From: Phaeotremella fagi
Lineage: Eukaryota > Basidiomycota > Tremellomycetes > Tremellales > Phaeotremellaceae
DNA length: 64,000 nt
Direction of reading: 5' to 3'
NCBI GenBank assembly: GCA_001599715.1
Contig: BCHU01000001.1
Location: 496,001 to 560,000 of the forward strand
The notes beneath the pieces were generated by a model. It was not told the origin of the DNA, did not search any database, and worked only from the letters and a program-made list of their open reading frames with translations. Positions 25,812 to 38,700 of this stretch are shown here, one piece after another. The translations under genes were made by a program, and so were the position numbers. The first letter of the stretch is position 1; each line of letters opens with the position of its first letter.

Positions 25812-28434
25812 CTATTGAATTTTAGTAGCTCCACTCTCAACTTCGAATTCGTTCTCAGCCTCATCTTCCTCCTCAATCTCGTGCCATTTCTTAGCTCTAC
25901 TAACGGCCTTCTCCCAACCTTTGATCATCTTCAATCTAACCTTCTCTTCTAGTTCCGGTTCGAACATGTGTGCATCGGCTGTATTCACTTGATCCAGAGT
26001 TTCAGGTTTCGTTAGATCCCAACCGAACAGTTTCAGGGCGTGGCCTGCTAGGAGTGCTGAGCCTAACGCTGTTGATTCTCTCATTGAGGGTCTGCAGACT
26101 TTGAATCCACCGATCTGAGTTGGGTGCGTGTCAGTCTCTTTTGATCCATCGTGCATGGAGCGAAGAACCCACGTTAGCTTGAAGTTGCATGGCCAAGTTG
26201 GAATTCGTTACTCCTCCATCTACTTTCAAGGTTTCAAGTTTGACACCAGATTCATGTTCGATGACATCGAGAACAGCTCTTGTTTGGTAGCAAACGGCTT
26301 CTAGGGTTGCACGGGCGATATGGGCCGAGGTCGAATAGGATGTCAGACCTGTAGAGTGTTAGAATGATTTTCAGTCAAGGGATTGCCGCCTGCTTACCGA
26401 TAATCAATCCAGCAGCATCTCGATCCCAGTATCTACTTGATTAGCTCGATCTCACTCTTCAACTTACGGAGCCAGAAGACCACTGAAAGCTGTCACAAAG
26501 TAAACACCACCTGTATCTTTAACTGAACCAGCCAACATGTCCATTTCGCTCGATTCCTCGATCAGATTGATTTGATCACGCAACCTGGACAACATCAGTC
26601 TCACATTCAATCAACCCCACTCACCATTTAATAGCTGAACCAGCTACGGCGATACTACCTTCCAAAGCATATACAGCTTTTTGATCAGGTCCAGCCTGAT
26701 AAGCAACGGTACTGATCAAACCTTCGTTACTTCTTACAACGTCTTCACCAGTGTTGAACAAAACGAAACTACCAGTACCATAAGTGTTTTTAGCTTCACC
26801 TTTACGTAGACATTTGTTTCCAACCAATGCAGCCTGTTGATCACCAACGATACCTGCTATAGGTACACCTGCTAAAGCTGAATGGATTGATTCTGAAATG
26901 ACACCGTATTTTTCGGCTGATGAAACGATTTTCGGTAGTATTGATGGTTTCAAACCAAAGAATTTTAAGAGTGGTGGATACCATTGGAGGGTTTTTAGTG
27001 AGATTAGTAATGTACGAGAAGCGTTGGTGACGTCGATAATGTGTAGACCACCGTTGACACCACCAGTAAGGTTCTGATATCAGTCAAGAGTTCTTTGGAC
27101 GGTAACTTACATAAACTAGCCAACTGTCCACGGTTCCGAAAGCTAGGTCATCTGCATCATAAGCCTCTTCAACTTCTTTATGATGATCCAACATCCATCT
27201 GAGTTTGATAGCTGAGAAATATGTCGATAGAGGAATTCCAGTTCTAAACGTCAGACAAATGTTAAAACCCAGACCCACATGTCAACCAAACTTTCTTTCC
27301 CTTTTCTGAATTGTTTCGAATCTTTACTTCCAATACCTAACCCTTCTAGAACTTTGCCAACAGCTCCAACACCTTCTGCGACGACTTCACCCTTATCACC
27401 AAAAGCTGTGTCGTCGCCGTTACTAAGATCTTCGCGGTTATCCTCTAGTTCTACACCAATTTCTAAACCCTCTTCCTCTAATTTCTTTTCATAAGATCTA
27501 ACAAGTCCTACGGTACGTGTATCGTCCCAAACCAAAGCGTTACATAGTGGTTTCCCAGTACTTTTTGACCAAGCTAATGTAGTTTCACGTTGATTTGTGA
27601 TACCTAAGAAGTAAGTTGTTGCACCACTTTGACCCAACTCACCAATTCCTTTAACACTGTTACGCGACCAACCCATCCATTCAAGTTTCTCTACAGCTTT
27701 TTCAATACATTCAAAAACACTTTCCCATAAATGAGTGGGATCTTGTTCGTGCCAACCAGCGTGTGGAAGGATCTGTTCAAATTCAGTTTGATGTTCACAA
27801 ATGATTTTAGCATGGGAGTCGAAGACGATAAAACGTGTTGAACTGGGGTATATCAGTAATCTACTCAAAACCTCTACACCAAAGCCAGTACTCACGTTGT
27901 ACCACAATCCACACTTCCAACGAATTCACCTTCTCTTAATTCCCGTTTACCCTCTAACACACTGAAACCACCACCTAAACCTCCCAAACCACCTAAACCA
28001 CCTAAACGTGCAGGGATAGGACCACCAGCTTCAGAAGCGAAACTTGATCTTCTACTTCTGACCTGTTCATTAGCTAGTGGTTGAGTTGGAGAACCAGCAC
28101 GAGAAAGTAACGAAGGTGTAGTTGGACCTGAATATTCGGCTCTTGTAATTGGTCGAGGTCCAGATGCCAACGAACCTCTACGGGATAGATTAGCACCTGG
28201 TCGAGATGCTTGATAAGCTGCTAGAGATGGTCGACGGGATGGATGAGGTGAATGGATAGGTGTTGATAACGGTGATTCATCGGATGGAAACGCTGGTGCA
28301 TCCGTCGACGTTGCCCCAAATCTTGGTGAGTCTTGGAGTGAAATTGTGTTTGGAGGTGGAGCTGCTGATTGAATTGGAGCTGGATTCAAATTTGATGGAT
28401 GAGCTGGAGTGAACTCCAATGGTGTACGAGACAT
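25812..28434 (-). CDS. GUT1: Glycerol kinase with long N-terminal extension
   Basis: FGGY-family kinase that makes glycerol 3-phosphate, the first step of glycerol use. The kinase domain opens with [18 protein letters not shown] near residue 170. It then has [115 protein letters not shown] and [19 protein letters not shown]. About eight introns. An insert of about 60 acidic/Gly residues lies between VWDDTRT and the dimerisation region. The first 165 residues are a Ser/Pro/Arg-rich extension absent from most glycerol kinases. It holds three RRxS sites (RRPSL, RRGSL, RRSSF) that fit the protein kinase A consensus, which suggests phosphorylation control. Confidence 0.93.
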
Positions 28435-29117
28435 TTCAGGTAATTTGCGTAGAGCTGGATTCTGGTCAGTTATTGTTTGTTTGGTTGGAGATTCAGAATT
28501 GTTGAAATTAAAAATGAGTACAATGGAATTGACCCAACATCCGGCGCCGAGAACTGTACAGTATAAAAAGTAGCACTTAAAAACGTCACTACCGCCCCTT
28601 GATTTGATGGTGCGCCCTCACCGGACCGTTGAAATTTCTTTATTTGCTTCCACTTTTTTCTGAATTTCTTCCGGCCCGTTAGTGCCGTTTAAATCCATCT
28701 GCGTACAGAACTGAAAGTAATCTTCCGATAACGGTCAATCAGAGTCCATACAAAAGATTCGACATCCGCCCCATCCTGTAGATGGAATACAACACATTTC
28801 ATATGAATCTAAGTGTAAGTTACCTACGGAATATAAAGTCATACTTTCACTGAGCTTGGGGTGAATGACGTCGATTATGATCCACGTGGTCAACTGTCAC
28901 TAATACTCTTATGTAATACTAAATCCAGGAACATGGTTCAGACGCGATAGGCAATTCAGTTTCGTGTTTTAGAAATGAAGATTGAAGAATTAATTGTAGA
29001 TCTACAACAACTACTGTACCTATTGATTCCAATCAAGGTCAAGATTCCACTATAACTGGGATATCGCCAACACAGTATCAGCGCATAGCTGATCTCCCAT
29101 CCCGTTTCTCGCTAAAA
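28435..29117. promoter_or_regulatory. Divergent promoter between GUT1 and the GT90 gene
   Basis: A 683-bp region without a credible coding frame separates two genes that read outward. It holds a CCGGCGCCG GC-rich site near 28540 and pyrimidine-rich runs near 28640-28670. I see no RNA gene. Specific regulators cannot be assigned. Confidence 0.5.
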
Positions 29118-31412
29118 ATGCTTTCCAATCCTAAAGGCTATTCTAAATCAAAATCAAGATTTCATCGAAGAAGTAAATCTATCGATCTGCCTTACCCATT
29201 AAGCAGTGGTTTACATCTACCTCGACCTATAAGGAAACCAAGAAAAATAATATACCTCCTTGTAATCTTCTTTCTTCTCTATTGGTTCGGAATTAGACAC
29301 GGGTTAGGGTTAGAACGGTTACCACCACCACGGTTGGGCTTCGCAGTTCCAGGAGGTAGAAAATCGAGACATGGATCTTCTCTGGTGTATGATCCAAACG
29401 GATTGGCTACTTTGAGAAACGCTGATGGGATGGTGGATAAAAAGGGTAAACCGTTAATACCGGAGCATCCAATTTATGAATTGATGGAGAAAGCTGAAGA
29501 GAATTGGAACAATTTGATTTCATCTCAATCACAGACACTTGACGATGCCGTTAAAGAGTATAAAAGGAGATATGGCATGGACCCACCGATAGGTTTCGAT
29601 GCTTGGTTCGCATTTTGTCAAGATCAGGATATAAAGATTGTTGATGAATACGATTTAATGATGAAGGACGTGTTGTTGTATCACGCTTTAGAACCTAAAG
29701 TCATGAAAGAAAGAATGTCAAATCTTGAAAAAGGGGATTTCGTTTATACACTCGATATCACCGAACAAAACATCGAAGTGTACGGTCCTCGAGGCCCCAA
29801 CGTTCGACCTCAACAGATTAAAGGGTTGATCGACGGATTCAGGAATTATCTCCCTTCTGGATTCCATCTACGAGTTACTGGAAGTGACCATGATATGTCT
29901 GGTGTGGTTTTGGGTCGTGATCAGAGATCAAGAGCTATGGAGTTGGTAAAAATGGGAGAATGTGAGTTGATGATTGGGAATAAGACTGATCGTTAGTCTT
30001 TGAAGAGGACGAACTTAGGGAATTACAGGATCCATTCAGAACTAAAGCTTGGGGATGGTTCGTGAGTTGCTTCTGTCAAGAATAATCTAATCTTCTCAGA
30101 AAGCTTGCCCTATGGATTCTCCAGCAAATATTCGACCCAATTCGTGGGACGTGACGGAGGAGAAACGTAGGTTTCAAACCGACCATTGCTGACCTCAGCG
30201 AAATCGTTCATTCACAATCCGTTACCTACGATGGATTTCTGTGATTTCCCAGAATTGAAAAAACTTCATGGTGCTCTGAGGTAAGTGGTATGTCGGAGGA
30301 TCTTCACTGACTGGCAGTATCGATTACGATCATCGTTCCCCCTCAGAACTTCGTCCTCAATTGGTGTTGTCGAAACTTCCAGGTGACGCTTCATTCCAAC
30401 TCACTCCTTTAGAAGCGTACAACAACGTCACACTTCGTTTACCACGTCATTCCAAATCCCAACCACCCACACCTGAACAACTTGAATTCGAACGTGAAGC
30501 AGCTTTCAATTTGACTTGGGCGAGTAAAACTGATCCTCGACTTTTCTGGAGAGGTTCATCAACTGGTGGATACGATAAATGGATGCCATGGGAAGAATCT
30601 CATCGTTTGAGATTACATTTGATGGTAAACGGTCGTAAAGGGGTCAACGAGGTTTATGAAAACGGTGTAAGGGAAGTATTGATGCCAGATGGTATTGGTG
30701 GATATTCGATCAAACCAGAGAAAGAGAGATCACTCAGTGAAGCCTATGTCGATGTCAAACTTGCTGGTGGACCAGTTCAATGTCCAACACCAGCTTTCTG
30801 TGAATCAATTGCCGAAACCATCGAATTCGGTGATAAAATCTGGCCACAACAGGCTAACGCTTATAAATACAATTTGGACGTTGATGGTAATGGATGGAGT
30901 TCACGTTTCCATCGTTTGTTAGCTAGTGGAAGTCCTGTTGTGAAAATGACAATGTTCCCTGAATGGCATCATGATCGTCTTAGTAGGTTTTATGATTTAC
31001 GGGTGAGGGTTTGTGACTGATGGTTTATAGTGGCCTGGTATCACTACATACCTATCAAAGTCGACTACTCGGACATGTACGATATCATGGCATTCTTTGA
31101 AGGTCCATTGGATGACAACGGTTCAGTCGATAGATCAAAGGGGCATGATGTAAGTGATGTGTACACGTTTCCGTACTCTACTAAAACTCACCGTCCCCAG
31201 TATCTCGCAAAGAAAATCGGTCAAGCCGGTCAAAGATATGCAGTAGAACATTGGGGTTGGAAAGAGATGCAAGCTTATGTGAGTGTGAGCCGAAAAGATA
31301 AGGAAACTGATCAGCGTTGCAGATGTTCCGTTTGATTCTTGAAATTCAAAGATTAGCTTCGGACGATAGAGCATCGATGAGTTATCAATTACCTCCCATA
31401 ACGGAGATCTGA
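29118..31412 (+). CDS. GT90 family glycosyltransferase (CAP10-like)
   Basis: Type II Golgi-type protein of the CAP10/GT90 family. In Cryptococcus these proteins include the capsule protein CAP10 and a beta-1,2-xylosyltransferase (CXT1). A basic N-terminus is followed by one membrane anchor at about residues 44-60 (IIYLLVIFFLLYWFGI). A stem region and the catalytic domain follow. GT90 landmarks include GYDKWMPWEESHRL after RLFWRGSST, CPTPAFCESIAETIEFGDKI, NAYKYNLDVDGNGWSSRFHR and LLASGSPVVKMTMFPEWHHD. The last part has MAWYHYIPIKVDYSDMYDIM and YAVEHWGWKEMQAYMFRLIL. Eight or so exons join in frame. The exact sugar donor cannot be told from sequence; among family members it could act on capsule polysaccharide, glycolipid or protein glycans. 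Confidence 0.9.
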
Positions 31413-31816
31413 TTGTTTTTGGGTTTTTTGGGTTTGGTTTGGTTTCGTTGGGGAATTGGGAAACTTGGAAATCATGATGCATTGCATGGTAAAATCTGAT
31501 ATTCGTTTGAGTGAGGGTAATCAAATGAAGGGCTGGACTCTATATCTTGTCGGCCGTCTTTATGCCAGTCATTTCTCGGGAGTGGTGTTGAGGTTGGCGT
31601 TGCGAGGGAGCTAGTTGTAATGAGAGCTCTCTTTGTGATTCGTCCTCCTACTGGCCAGTGAGAGAAGTAAACGATCAGGGCAAGGGAAAATCGGATAAGA
31701 GTTGACATCCTTCCACCATTCGTCAAATCACTCCGATATCACCCGTAGAAAAGAACAAAAGGATATGAAGACAACATGAATGTCATGGCTCAACCAGACT
31801 TATCCGCTCAATAAAT

Positions 31817-31825
31817 TTATCAGAT
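31817..31825 (-). promoter_or_regulatory. Iron-responsive GATA site, copy 1
   Basis: ATCTGATAA read on the minus strand, matching the consensus reported for fungal iron GATA factors. It is about 380 bp upstream of the ferric reductase start. Binding is inferred. Confidence 0.55.
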
Positions 31826-31909
31826 GAAAAAAGTGACTGCGGGTATACACAAAACTGCGAATGAAACTAGAACAATCGCACCAGGCACGAGTCCAACTCA
31901 TTCCTCTCT

Positions 31910-31918
31910 TTATCAGAT
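31910..31918 (-). promoter_or_regulatory. Iron-responsive GATA site, copy 2
   Basis: A second exact ATCTGATAA on the minus strand. It lies 85 bp from copy 1, and paired sites are typical for these repressors. Binding is inferred. Confidence 0.55.
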
Positions 31919-32202
31919 AAGCTCAAAAATCGGCCGATATCAACAACCTCCTCGTTAACGAACCAAGGAATCGACCTCTGTCATGGATGAATCAACGAGG
32001 CCTTGGCAAAAAGGTTTTCTATTTAAAGGCGTTTTTCCTTACTGCGGTTGTAATTTTCTACCTCGTTTCGTTTTTTTACTTGGGCTCTGGATGCGCGGTT
32101 TCCTTTTTCTAATGCATTCTTTTGTTTTTTGGAAGTATATATACTTTCTGATACATGTCTTTTAGAGATTAATTCTATTCATTGTGTTTAACGTTGATCA
32201 AC

Positions 32203-34456
32203 ATGTCCGGTAGAAGTTCTTCTAGTACGGTGGTTTCAGCTGTGACCTCAGCTGTGGCTGCCACTGCCAGCACAACCTCAAAGACAAGTCAAGGTACTAC
32301 CACCAACACCTCATCGAATAATCACGGCAATTCATCTTCAGAGACCCTCTCCAACCAAACCATAATGTGGATAATCATCTGCGGCACGATCTTTCTCTTT
32401 GGCTCTTACAACAAAATTCAAATTTATTTACGTTCCCAAGAAGAAAAACGGAATGTGGCATTTTCGTCTTTTCAGGTTGGGATGCGAAATTTGTTCATTG
32501 CGAGGGGGTTTTCGAGAGCTAATTGGGTTCCTGGATGGTTGTACGCTCCGGAGACTGTTGCTGATGCTTCTTGGACAACTCTTTATTTCCTGGTTTCAAT
32601 CGTTGTTACTCTTTACGATACTGCTTGTAAGTTTTCTTCGAGTATGTCGGCGCGCCTAACGAAGTATAGCTTCAACCAATGTTCAAACCGTTTCTAACGC
32701 ATTTGGTGATATCGTGAGGGCACCCATTTGAACAATTATTGACTAGAACCTCTAGGCATTCGCTCAAACACCTTTGATGTATTTCTTCATCATGAAAAAT
32801 AATCCAATCACTCTCTTGACGGGTATGCCATATCATCATATGAATTACCTCCATCGCGCATCAGCACGAACGATGCTGTTATGGTCTTGGATCCATACTT
32901 TTCTTGCGTTTCCTAAAACGTACGTATGGTGGTTTCTCAATGTTCAAAATGTTTCGAGCTGATATGGTAGGGTAGTATGGGTAAGAAAAATTGGAGTCAA
33001 GATTATATCATCTGGGTAAGTCATGCTAGCGTTCTCGGTGAAGAAGCTTACCCAATTTCCTTGATGTTAGGGTTGGGTCGCAGTTGGTGCATGGACTTTC
33101 CTCTGGTTAACATCCTTTGCTGCAATCCGTAAAAGAATGCATCAATTCTTTTTTGCATCTCACATAGTTCTAGCTATGTAAGTATCCCAATCTATCTTGA
33201 CTGACAATCAGTCTATATCTAATTGGAGCGTACTTCCATTGGGCTAAAACAGGTTATTGGTTATGGGTAGGTAACGATGTCATTGTGACATGTTAACCCT
33301 GCATAGTCATGTTTCGTTATTTGGGGGTTCGATAGACTTGTTCGTCTAGGTCGAACTCTTTATACCAACAAGATTTGGTCAACAGGAAGAGGGGAATGTA
33401 GAATTGAGATTCTTGAGGGTGATTGTCTTCGATTGACTGCAGTTAGACCTGGTTTCAAATGGAAGCCCGGACAACATGCGTGAGTCCTGTTTTATGAAGT
33501 ATAAAGTTGACTAACGAACCTGTGTAGGTTCCTTTCCTCACCTCGAGTATCCAAAGGAATACTTGAAGCTCATCCTTTCACGTTTGCTAATATTCCTAAC
33601 GAAGCTGGTGAAGTGGTTTTCATTTCTCGTGTTTATGCAGGTGCGTTTCCAGGACTGAGACCAGACTGACGAAAAGGTTATACAAAACAATTACTTGATG
33701 CAATCACGAAAGAAACTGTCACCAGATGTTATCTCGATGGACCATACGGTGTAACACATGATTTCTCCATCTACGAGAAAGTGCTGTTGGTCTCAGGTGA
33801 GTAAAAGTTTTAAAACCACATGTCCTGATGCGTGAAGGTGGTACCGGTATCGCACCAATGTGTACCCACGTACTATCACTTCTCCAAAACCCAAGGAAAA
33901 CAACTTCAATCCACATGATATGGTCGATCAAAGATTCATCTCACATCACCTGGATATCAAAGTTCCTAGAACAAGTCAATCAAGGACTCGAGAAACGATC
34001 AGAACTCGACATCAGAATCGATGTCTACGTGACGAGAGGTTCTTTACCTACTGATACCAACGAGAAATTGACTATCCAAAGTGACAGTGAATCTTTAGAG
34101 ATTCCTGTATTGAACGTCAACGATGATACGAATGGTGATATCGAATCTAAACCTGAATCCAGTTCTTCGTCAACATTGTCATTGTCTACTCAGACTTCGA
34201 AATTGATTTCTTGGTCTAAAGGTCGTCCGGATTTATCAAAAATTGTCCTCAACGATGTGAGAACTTGTCAAAGGAGTATGGCGATGTGTGGTATGTAATT
34301 CATTTGTTAATCAAACTGTATGTTGACTCGACAGTCTGTGGACCGTTTGGCCTACTTGAAACATCTCGGGTTGCTGTACGAACCGCGTCTACTTGTTCTT
34401 CGGTCAAGAATGGTCAAGCTCCAGTTGATTACTTCGAGGAAACTATCGGAGCTTAG
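32203..34456 (+). CDS. Ferric reductase, FRE family
   Basis: Membrane flavocytochrome that moves electrons from NADPH through FAD and haem to reduce Fe(III) or Cu(II) outside the cell. The N-terminus is Ser/Thr-rich and luminal-like, followed by a first span IIICGTIFLFGSYNKIQIYL. Other spans include TLYFLVSIVVTLYDTAS. The haem-binding region has YHHMNYLHRASARTMLLWSW with His in the next segment (IHTFLAFP) and MHQFFFASHIVLAI. The FAD site is HPFTFANIPN and the substrate-side loop is PGFKWKPGQHAFLSSPR. NADPH-site sequences are LDGPYGV, VLLVSGGTGIAPMCTHVLSL and CVCGPFGLLE. The protein ends DYFEETIGA, a usual FRE ending. About ten introns. The cytosolic domain carries a Ser/Asp-rich insert of about 60 residues between the nucleotide motifs. 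Confidence 0.9.
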
Positions 34457-35736
34457 TAAATGGGCTGGACTAGGTGTATACAGAATGATGATCTTGGTAA
34501 TGGCACAGGTGGTTCGAATTCGTTGGGTGATATTTCTTTGGCTATGACGAAGGAGGTTGCTGTGGTACAAAGCGTCTCTTGACGATTAGGTTGCATTTTG
34601 CATACGAGTTCTTCATTATACCGTATGATATATTACGCAATAAGTTGCTCTGTCGCTGCTCACTATTTTTAACATTATGATCATTCGACAGCTTGATGCA
34701 CGAAAATTTAAGCATGCCAACTCAATGATGTAACTTTGGTTCAGAAGGATGACGTAGGTGTGACTTGCGGCAATGGAGAGGGAGTATGGAGTGAGAGAGA
34801 ATGAAACCAGGGTGAGAGCACAGCACATAGGTTTTTTTACGTCGAAAGGGATCAATGGAAAACTTTGATGGGCACATGCTCATAGTGTTCCGGCAGAGGA
34901 ACGATCAAGGTTAGAACTCAAGAGAGAACAGTCAAACAGAGACAAGGCAGAACATCGGGAGGATCCATAAGTTGAACCGAATCCAGTTAGAACAGATCTA
35001 GTCACACATATGAATAGCAAACCTGCCTTGTGTTGTATCTTGACTAACTCTGGTCAATCTCAGAAGCTACCTTCACCTCGAATCAATCAGAATCCCAAAA
35101 GAACTCCAACGAAAAAAACAACACGTCCTCGATCCTATTACCTAAAATCAAATTACCCTCCCCCAAAACCCTGAACCCAATATTTATTAAGTTGAATTTG
35201 AGTTTTAGTCACACTGAAGTTGTTATTCGGTTATAAACAGTAGTACTTACTTGACATCAGAACCCCCAAAAAATAGATCAATTTCGTACAAAAGTGAAAC
35301 TTCACGGGGGGCGAGAAAATTCAGTACGAGAAACTACGAAGGGCACAGTATCCGTTCACCTTCAACTCATTCATATCGACCCTTGGCAAGAATCTTTGTG
35401 GTGGAGCGTCATTTGTGGGGTCCTCTAATTTCGCAGTCGTTTGTTCTTTCATACAAGTACTTTTTGTGGTCACTCGTTAATTCGGTGAGAAGATCGTCCA
35501 TTTAATCCCCAACGTCGATCTTACACTTTTTGAACTTGGTATCAACTTCTTTTCCACTTGTTCAAATCGGTTCACTGTAGCTAGTATAATTGGACTACTT
35601 TTTGTATTTTGGTGAGTACTTGTTTACCTAGATCCAAGTTTCAAGCTAACGTTTCGCTCCAGTCTTGTTTTTCAGGTTCTTGGTCTCACCTACACAGCTC
35701 GCTTTAGTCTCCACTTGTACCCAACCCAACAGCGAC
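34457..35736 (+). promoter_or_regulatory. Long upstream region and leader of the PRM10-like gene
   Basis: A 1.28-kb gap with no recognisable gene. A GTGAGT donor at 35612 and acceptors at 35662 and 35675 suggest a short intron in the 5' leader of the PRM10-like gene. The reading frame is open upstream of the ATG to about 35665 but starts on TTG, so 35737 is the first usable ATG. An 84-codon frame at 35251-35505 shows no motif. Confidence 0.45.
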
Positions 35737-38700
35737 ATGTCAATTCCAGATAATCCGTTTCAATCATCTTCACCTCCGACTTTTACCTTGAACCCTCCCG
35801 CTGCTCATCATGATTCAGCAGATCCCTCTCCTCCATCAAACGGTACCCCAGGGGGATTAGCACCTGGTCATAAAACTCCAAGACGCGTTCAATGGACTTC
35901 CGACTCTCACATTGTCTCCATGACAATTCCATCATCACCGTCGGGAACACTTGACGAAAGCAACATAGATCAAGTCAGGGATGCACTGGAAAGACATCAA
36001 AGTTTGAGAAACGGGCGACTACCTCGACCGCCATCTTCGTTGTCGTTAGCAAGTTCTGGTGGAACAGATGAACATCCCGAAGAAGAGGATTATGATTATA
36101 GACTGGATACGGATCCACCAAGGGAGAATGATTTGGTTGAAGATGGTGAAGGTCTAGATTCAATCGAACAAGAACATGAAATGCAGGAACATCTTCCCGT
36201 CTACATCGCACCAGGAGAAACAGATGGATTACCAAATATGCCAGAAGCTTCTGCGCCTGACGACCTATCGGCCGCCAAGGATTTGGTTAGGGCCCATACT
36301 GGGAAATGGGGCATGTTGCGAAGAAAAGTTAGAGGTGCCGGCGCTGTAAATCGTGCTTTCTCTGGTGCAAGAACAGAAACGGATGAGGAAAAAAGTGCTC
36401 AAACTTCTTCGTATGACGCTTTCGCATCAAGGTATCCATCACAAGGAGGAGAATCAGTTGGGATGCCTCAAATTCAAGGTGGTACCTCTGTTTTATCATC
36501 ACTTTTAGCGTTGTACGGTCAACAAGAAACTGGTTCCGGTGCTACAACACCAGCAAGTTCTCGACCTCCATCTACGATTGGATCTGACGATGAGATTTCG
36601 CCTGATGAAGACGCTCGTCGTCGTCACGGACGCTCAGGGTCCAGGTCTGAGTCCAAAGAAAGAAGAAGGTCATGGATCGCAGGACGTAAACAATCTATTG
36701 GTTCAGCCGACTCAAACACTCCAGAAGTAGTCGTAGTCGATGAACACCGACCAGAGAACGATCGACCATTCGGAGAACATCACCGATCAAAATCAGCTAC
36801 TTCAATCGCAGATCGCCCAGCTCCAAGTCCAGGTTTCCTGAATTCACTGAAAAGAGCGGCTGAACAACTCAAGGAAAAGGATAGACCTAAATCTGCTAGA
36901 TCCGGTGCAGGGGTTTTCGGAGCTTTGATTCAAAACACTGGAAATTTGTCTGGTGTGGCTACACCTGCTGGATCAACTTTGACTCCAGCAGCTAAAAGAC
37001 CTGGATACACGCTTAGTAGATATTCATTACCTGATGCTGGGACTCCACAACCATCTAACGAGCCATGGAGACCTCAATCTAGACCTTCATCCAGACCTTC
37101 TTCTCGTCCTGGATCGGTCCATTCTTCAACTGCAGTGGACGATTCACCGACAAGCAAAGATGACATGTTGACTTTGAAACCGACCAAATCATACCAATCA
37201 TCAATCGCTAGTAAGAAGAACAAACTCAATCTCAATCTTAAATCTCTGGAAAAACTCCCCGGTCAAGCTTTCAATCAAAGTGGTGCAGCGTTGAAGACTG
37301 CCGAAAGATGGATCATGACAGGTGGTAAAACTCCTTTAGGAACTCCACCGGAGAAAGGTGGACCTGATTACTTTTCTCGTCCTCTCACTGAAGACGAGAG
37401 AAGGAGGAAGGAATGGGAAGCCGAAAAGAAAAGAAGAAAGAAGGCAAAGGAAGCGAAAAAGAAACAAGAGATTTTCGTATGTCTACTGACGTGTTAGTAA
37501 TTTATGCTAACCTAAGTACAGATCATTCAACATGTCGCAGCCATTCTCGCTCGACAACAGTTCTTGATGAAGCTGGCGAGAGCTCTGATGATGTTCGGAT
37601 CACCTTCTCATCGTCTAGAGACACAAATTCAAGCCACGGCCAAAGTTCTCGAAATCAACGCTCAAGTCGTTTATCTTCCTGGAACAATGTTACTTTCCTT
37701 CGGTGACGACGCGACTCATACTTCAGAAACCAAGTTCTTGAAACAAGCGACAGGTTTAGATCTTGGCAAATTGCTAGCTACACATAATATCTATTGGAAT
37801 GTAGGTTTTGGATACTTTAAGTTTTAGGTGCTGATGATGTCTAGGTTGTTCACGACAAAATGTCCGTAGACACAGCTAGCAAAGATCTGGATGTTTTGAT
37901 GACGACACCGGTTTATTACAATTGGTGGCAAAGTTTGATCATCGGTGCGATATGTAGTGCTTTCATCGTTTGTATCGCTTTCTACGGGTGAGTTAGGATT
38001 TGATCTGGGGAGCTGACCATTAGATCTTTCATCGATTGCTTAATGTCAATGCCACTTGGTGCGCTCTTGGTCGGTGTCCAAATGTTAGCAGCAAGAAACG
38101 ACATGTTTGGTAACGTGTAGGTCATACCAAATACCAAATAGGCTAACAACTTACATATTAGATTCGAAATCGCTATCGCCACTGTCATCTCGTTCATTTC
38201 AGCGGCTTTGGCATCAACAGGCTACTTCTGTTACACCGCTCTGGTTTCTGGTGGTGTCGTACTCATTCTACCTGTGAGTTCAAGTCAAATCACAATGGCT
38301 AAATGGTAAAGGGATATATAGTACTTTGCGGTGCTCTCGAATTGGCTTCACGTAATATCACAGCTGGTGCTGTCAGAATTGGCTATTCAGTTATATACTC
38401 TTTGTTCCTTGGTTTCGGTATCTCGTAAGTTAATTCTCTAGTGGCCAGACTTCGAAGTTGACAATCACGACAGTATTGGAGCAGAATTGTATCATACGAT
38501 CACTGGCTTATCCGTGAGTCGTTTCATGTGAATTGACGCTGACGTATAGGTTGTTGGTGCCAATGATTATACCTGTTCAGCTACACATGGTAACGAGTTC
38601 TGGTGGCTCGTAACACCTTCTCAATGGTGGTGTAAGTTGTCTATGAAAATCAAAAGACTGATCACCAGATTTCCTCGCCTGTCCCGCATACTCGTTTTCC

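Larger units (their letters stand above)
31413..32202 (+). promoter_or_regulatory. Ferric reductase upstream region with two iron-GATA sites
   Basis: This 790-bp gap contains two exact copies of ATCTGATAA on the minus strand, at 31817-31825 and 31910-31918. That sequence is the binding consensus of the fungal iron-responsive GATA repressors (Urbs1, SreA, Fep1; Cir1 in Cryptococcus). Additional GATAAG cores occur at about 31690 and 31798. No coding frame is credible. The sites lie 285-390 bp before the start codon of the ferric reductase gene. Confidence 0.65.

Noticed and set aside
34616..34855. Frames in the gap after the ferric reductase gene
   Set aside because: Short, without motifs, on the strand opposite to the flanking genes; treated as intergenic.
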